Positions 5,040-5,627 of a DNA stretch of 5,627 nucleotides are shown here, in pieces. The notes beneath the pieces were generated by a model, which worked only from the letters and a program-made list of their open reading frames with translations, was not told the DNA's origin and searched no databases. The translations under genes were made by a program, and so were the position numbers. Location of the stretch: contig JASLAV010000490.1 of the NCBI GenBank assembly GCA_030146905.1, positions 1-5,627 of the forward strand, in the 5' to 3' direction. Each line of letters begins with the position of its first letter. Position 1 is the first letter of the stretch. The stretch comes from Lentzea sp. (GTDB lineage: Bacteria > Actinomycetota > Actinomycetes > Mycobacteriales > Pseudonocardiaceae).

Positions 5040-5627
<588 letters not shown>

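Overview
The window comes from a high-GC actinobacterium. Third positions are overwhelmingly G or C, GTG starts are common, and the order RecB-like nuclease / M50 site-2 protease / tRNA m1A58 methyltransferase is the gene order found in many actinomycetes just upstream of the Pup-proteasome cluster (ARC/Mpa, Dop, Pup, PrcB, PrcA). The codon use and the TetR/DUF4345 pair would fit a Pseudonocardiales-type organism, but that placement is inference. Seven protein-coding genes are supported, two of them cut by the window edges. No RNA gene, CRISPR array, insertion sequence or attachment site was seen.

Layout. (1) Positions 1-840: a DUF4345-type small membrane protein (minus strand, C-terminus outside the window) and a divergent TetR-family regulator. 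They share a 67-base intergenic region holding two copies of a GACACGTGTC-centred palindrome exactly 24 bases apart, almost certainly the regulator's operators. (2) Positions 830-2182: a 450-aa minus-strand gene that is the most interesting item here. Its N-terminal half resembles the XhoI/PaeR7I type II restriction endonuclease family, and its C-terminal half is a Shedu (SduA, DUF4263) anti-phage nuclease domain. Each half carries its own D-x13-E-x-K nuclease signature. It is visibly less GC-rich than its neighbours, and its 3' end overlaps the 3' end of the tetR gene by 11 bases. (3) Positions 2205-3814: a RecB/Cas4-like nuclease with four iron-sulfur-type cysteines, followed with a one-base TGATG overlap by a double-hotdog acyl-CoA thioesterase. 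The Shedu-fusion gene follows 22 bases after the thioesterase and is probably co-transcribed. (4) Positions 3815-3920: a short divergent promoter region. (5) Positions 3921-5627: a membrane M50 metalloprotease with a C-terminal CBS-like region, then trmI (partial), 12 bases downstream.

Reading of the whole: the right-hand side is conserved housekeeping. The tail of the recB-like operon has accepted a one-gene defence module that combines a restriction-enzyme-like domain with a Shedu effector. No DNA methyltransferase accompanies it in the window, so it is unlikely to be a conventional restriction-modification enzyme. It is better viewed as a Shedu variant with a nuclease-like sensor or DNA-recognition domain. 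Three PD-(D/E)XK-type domains therefore lie in one apparent transcription unit.
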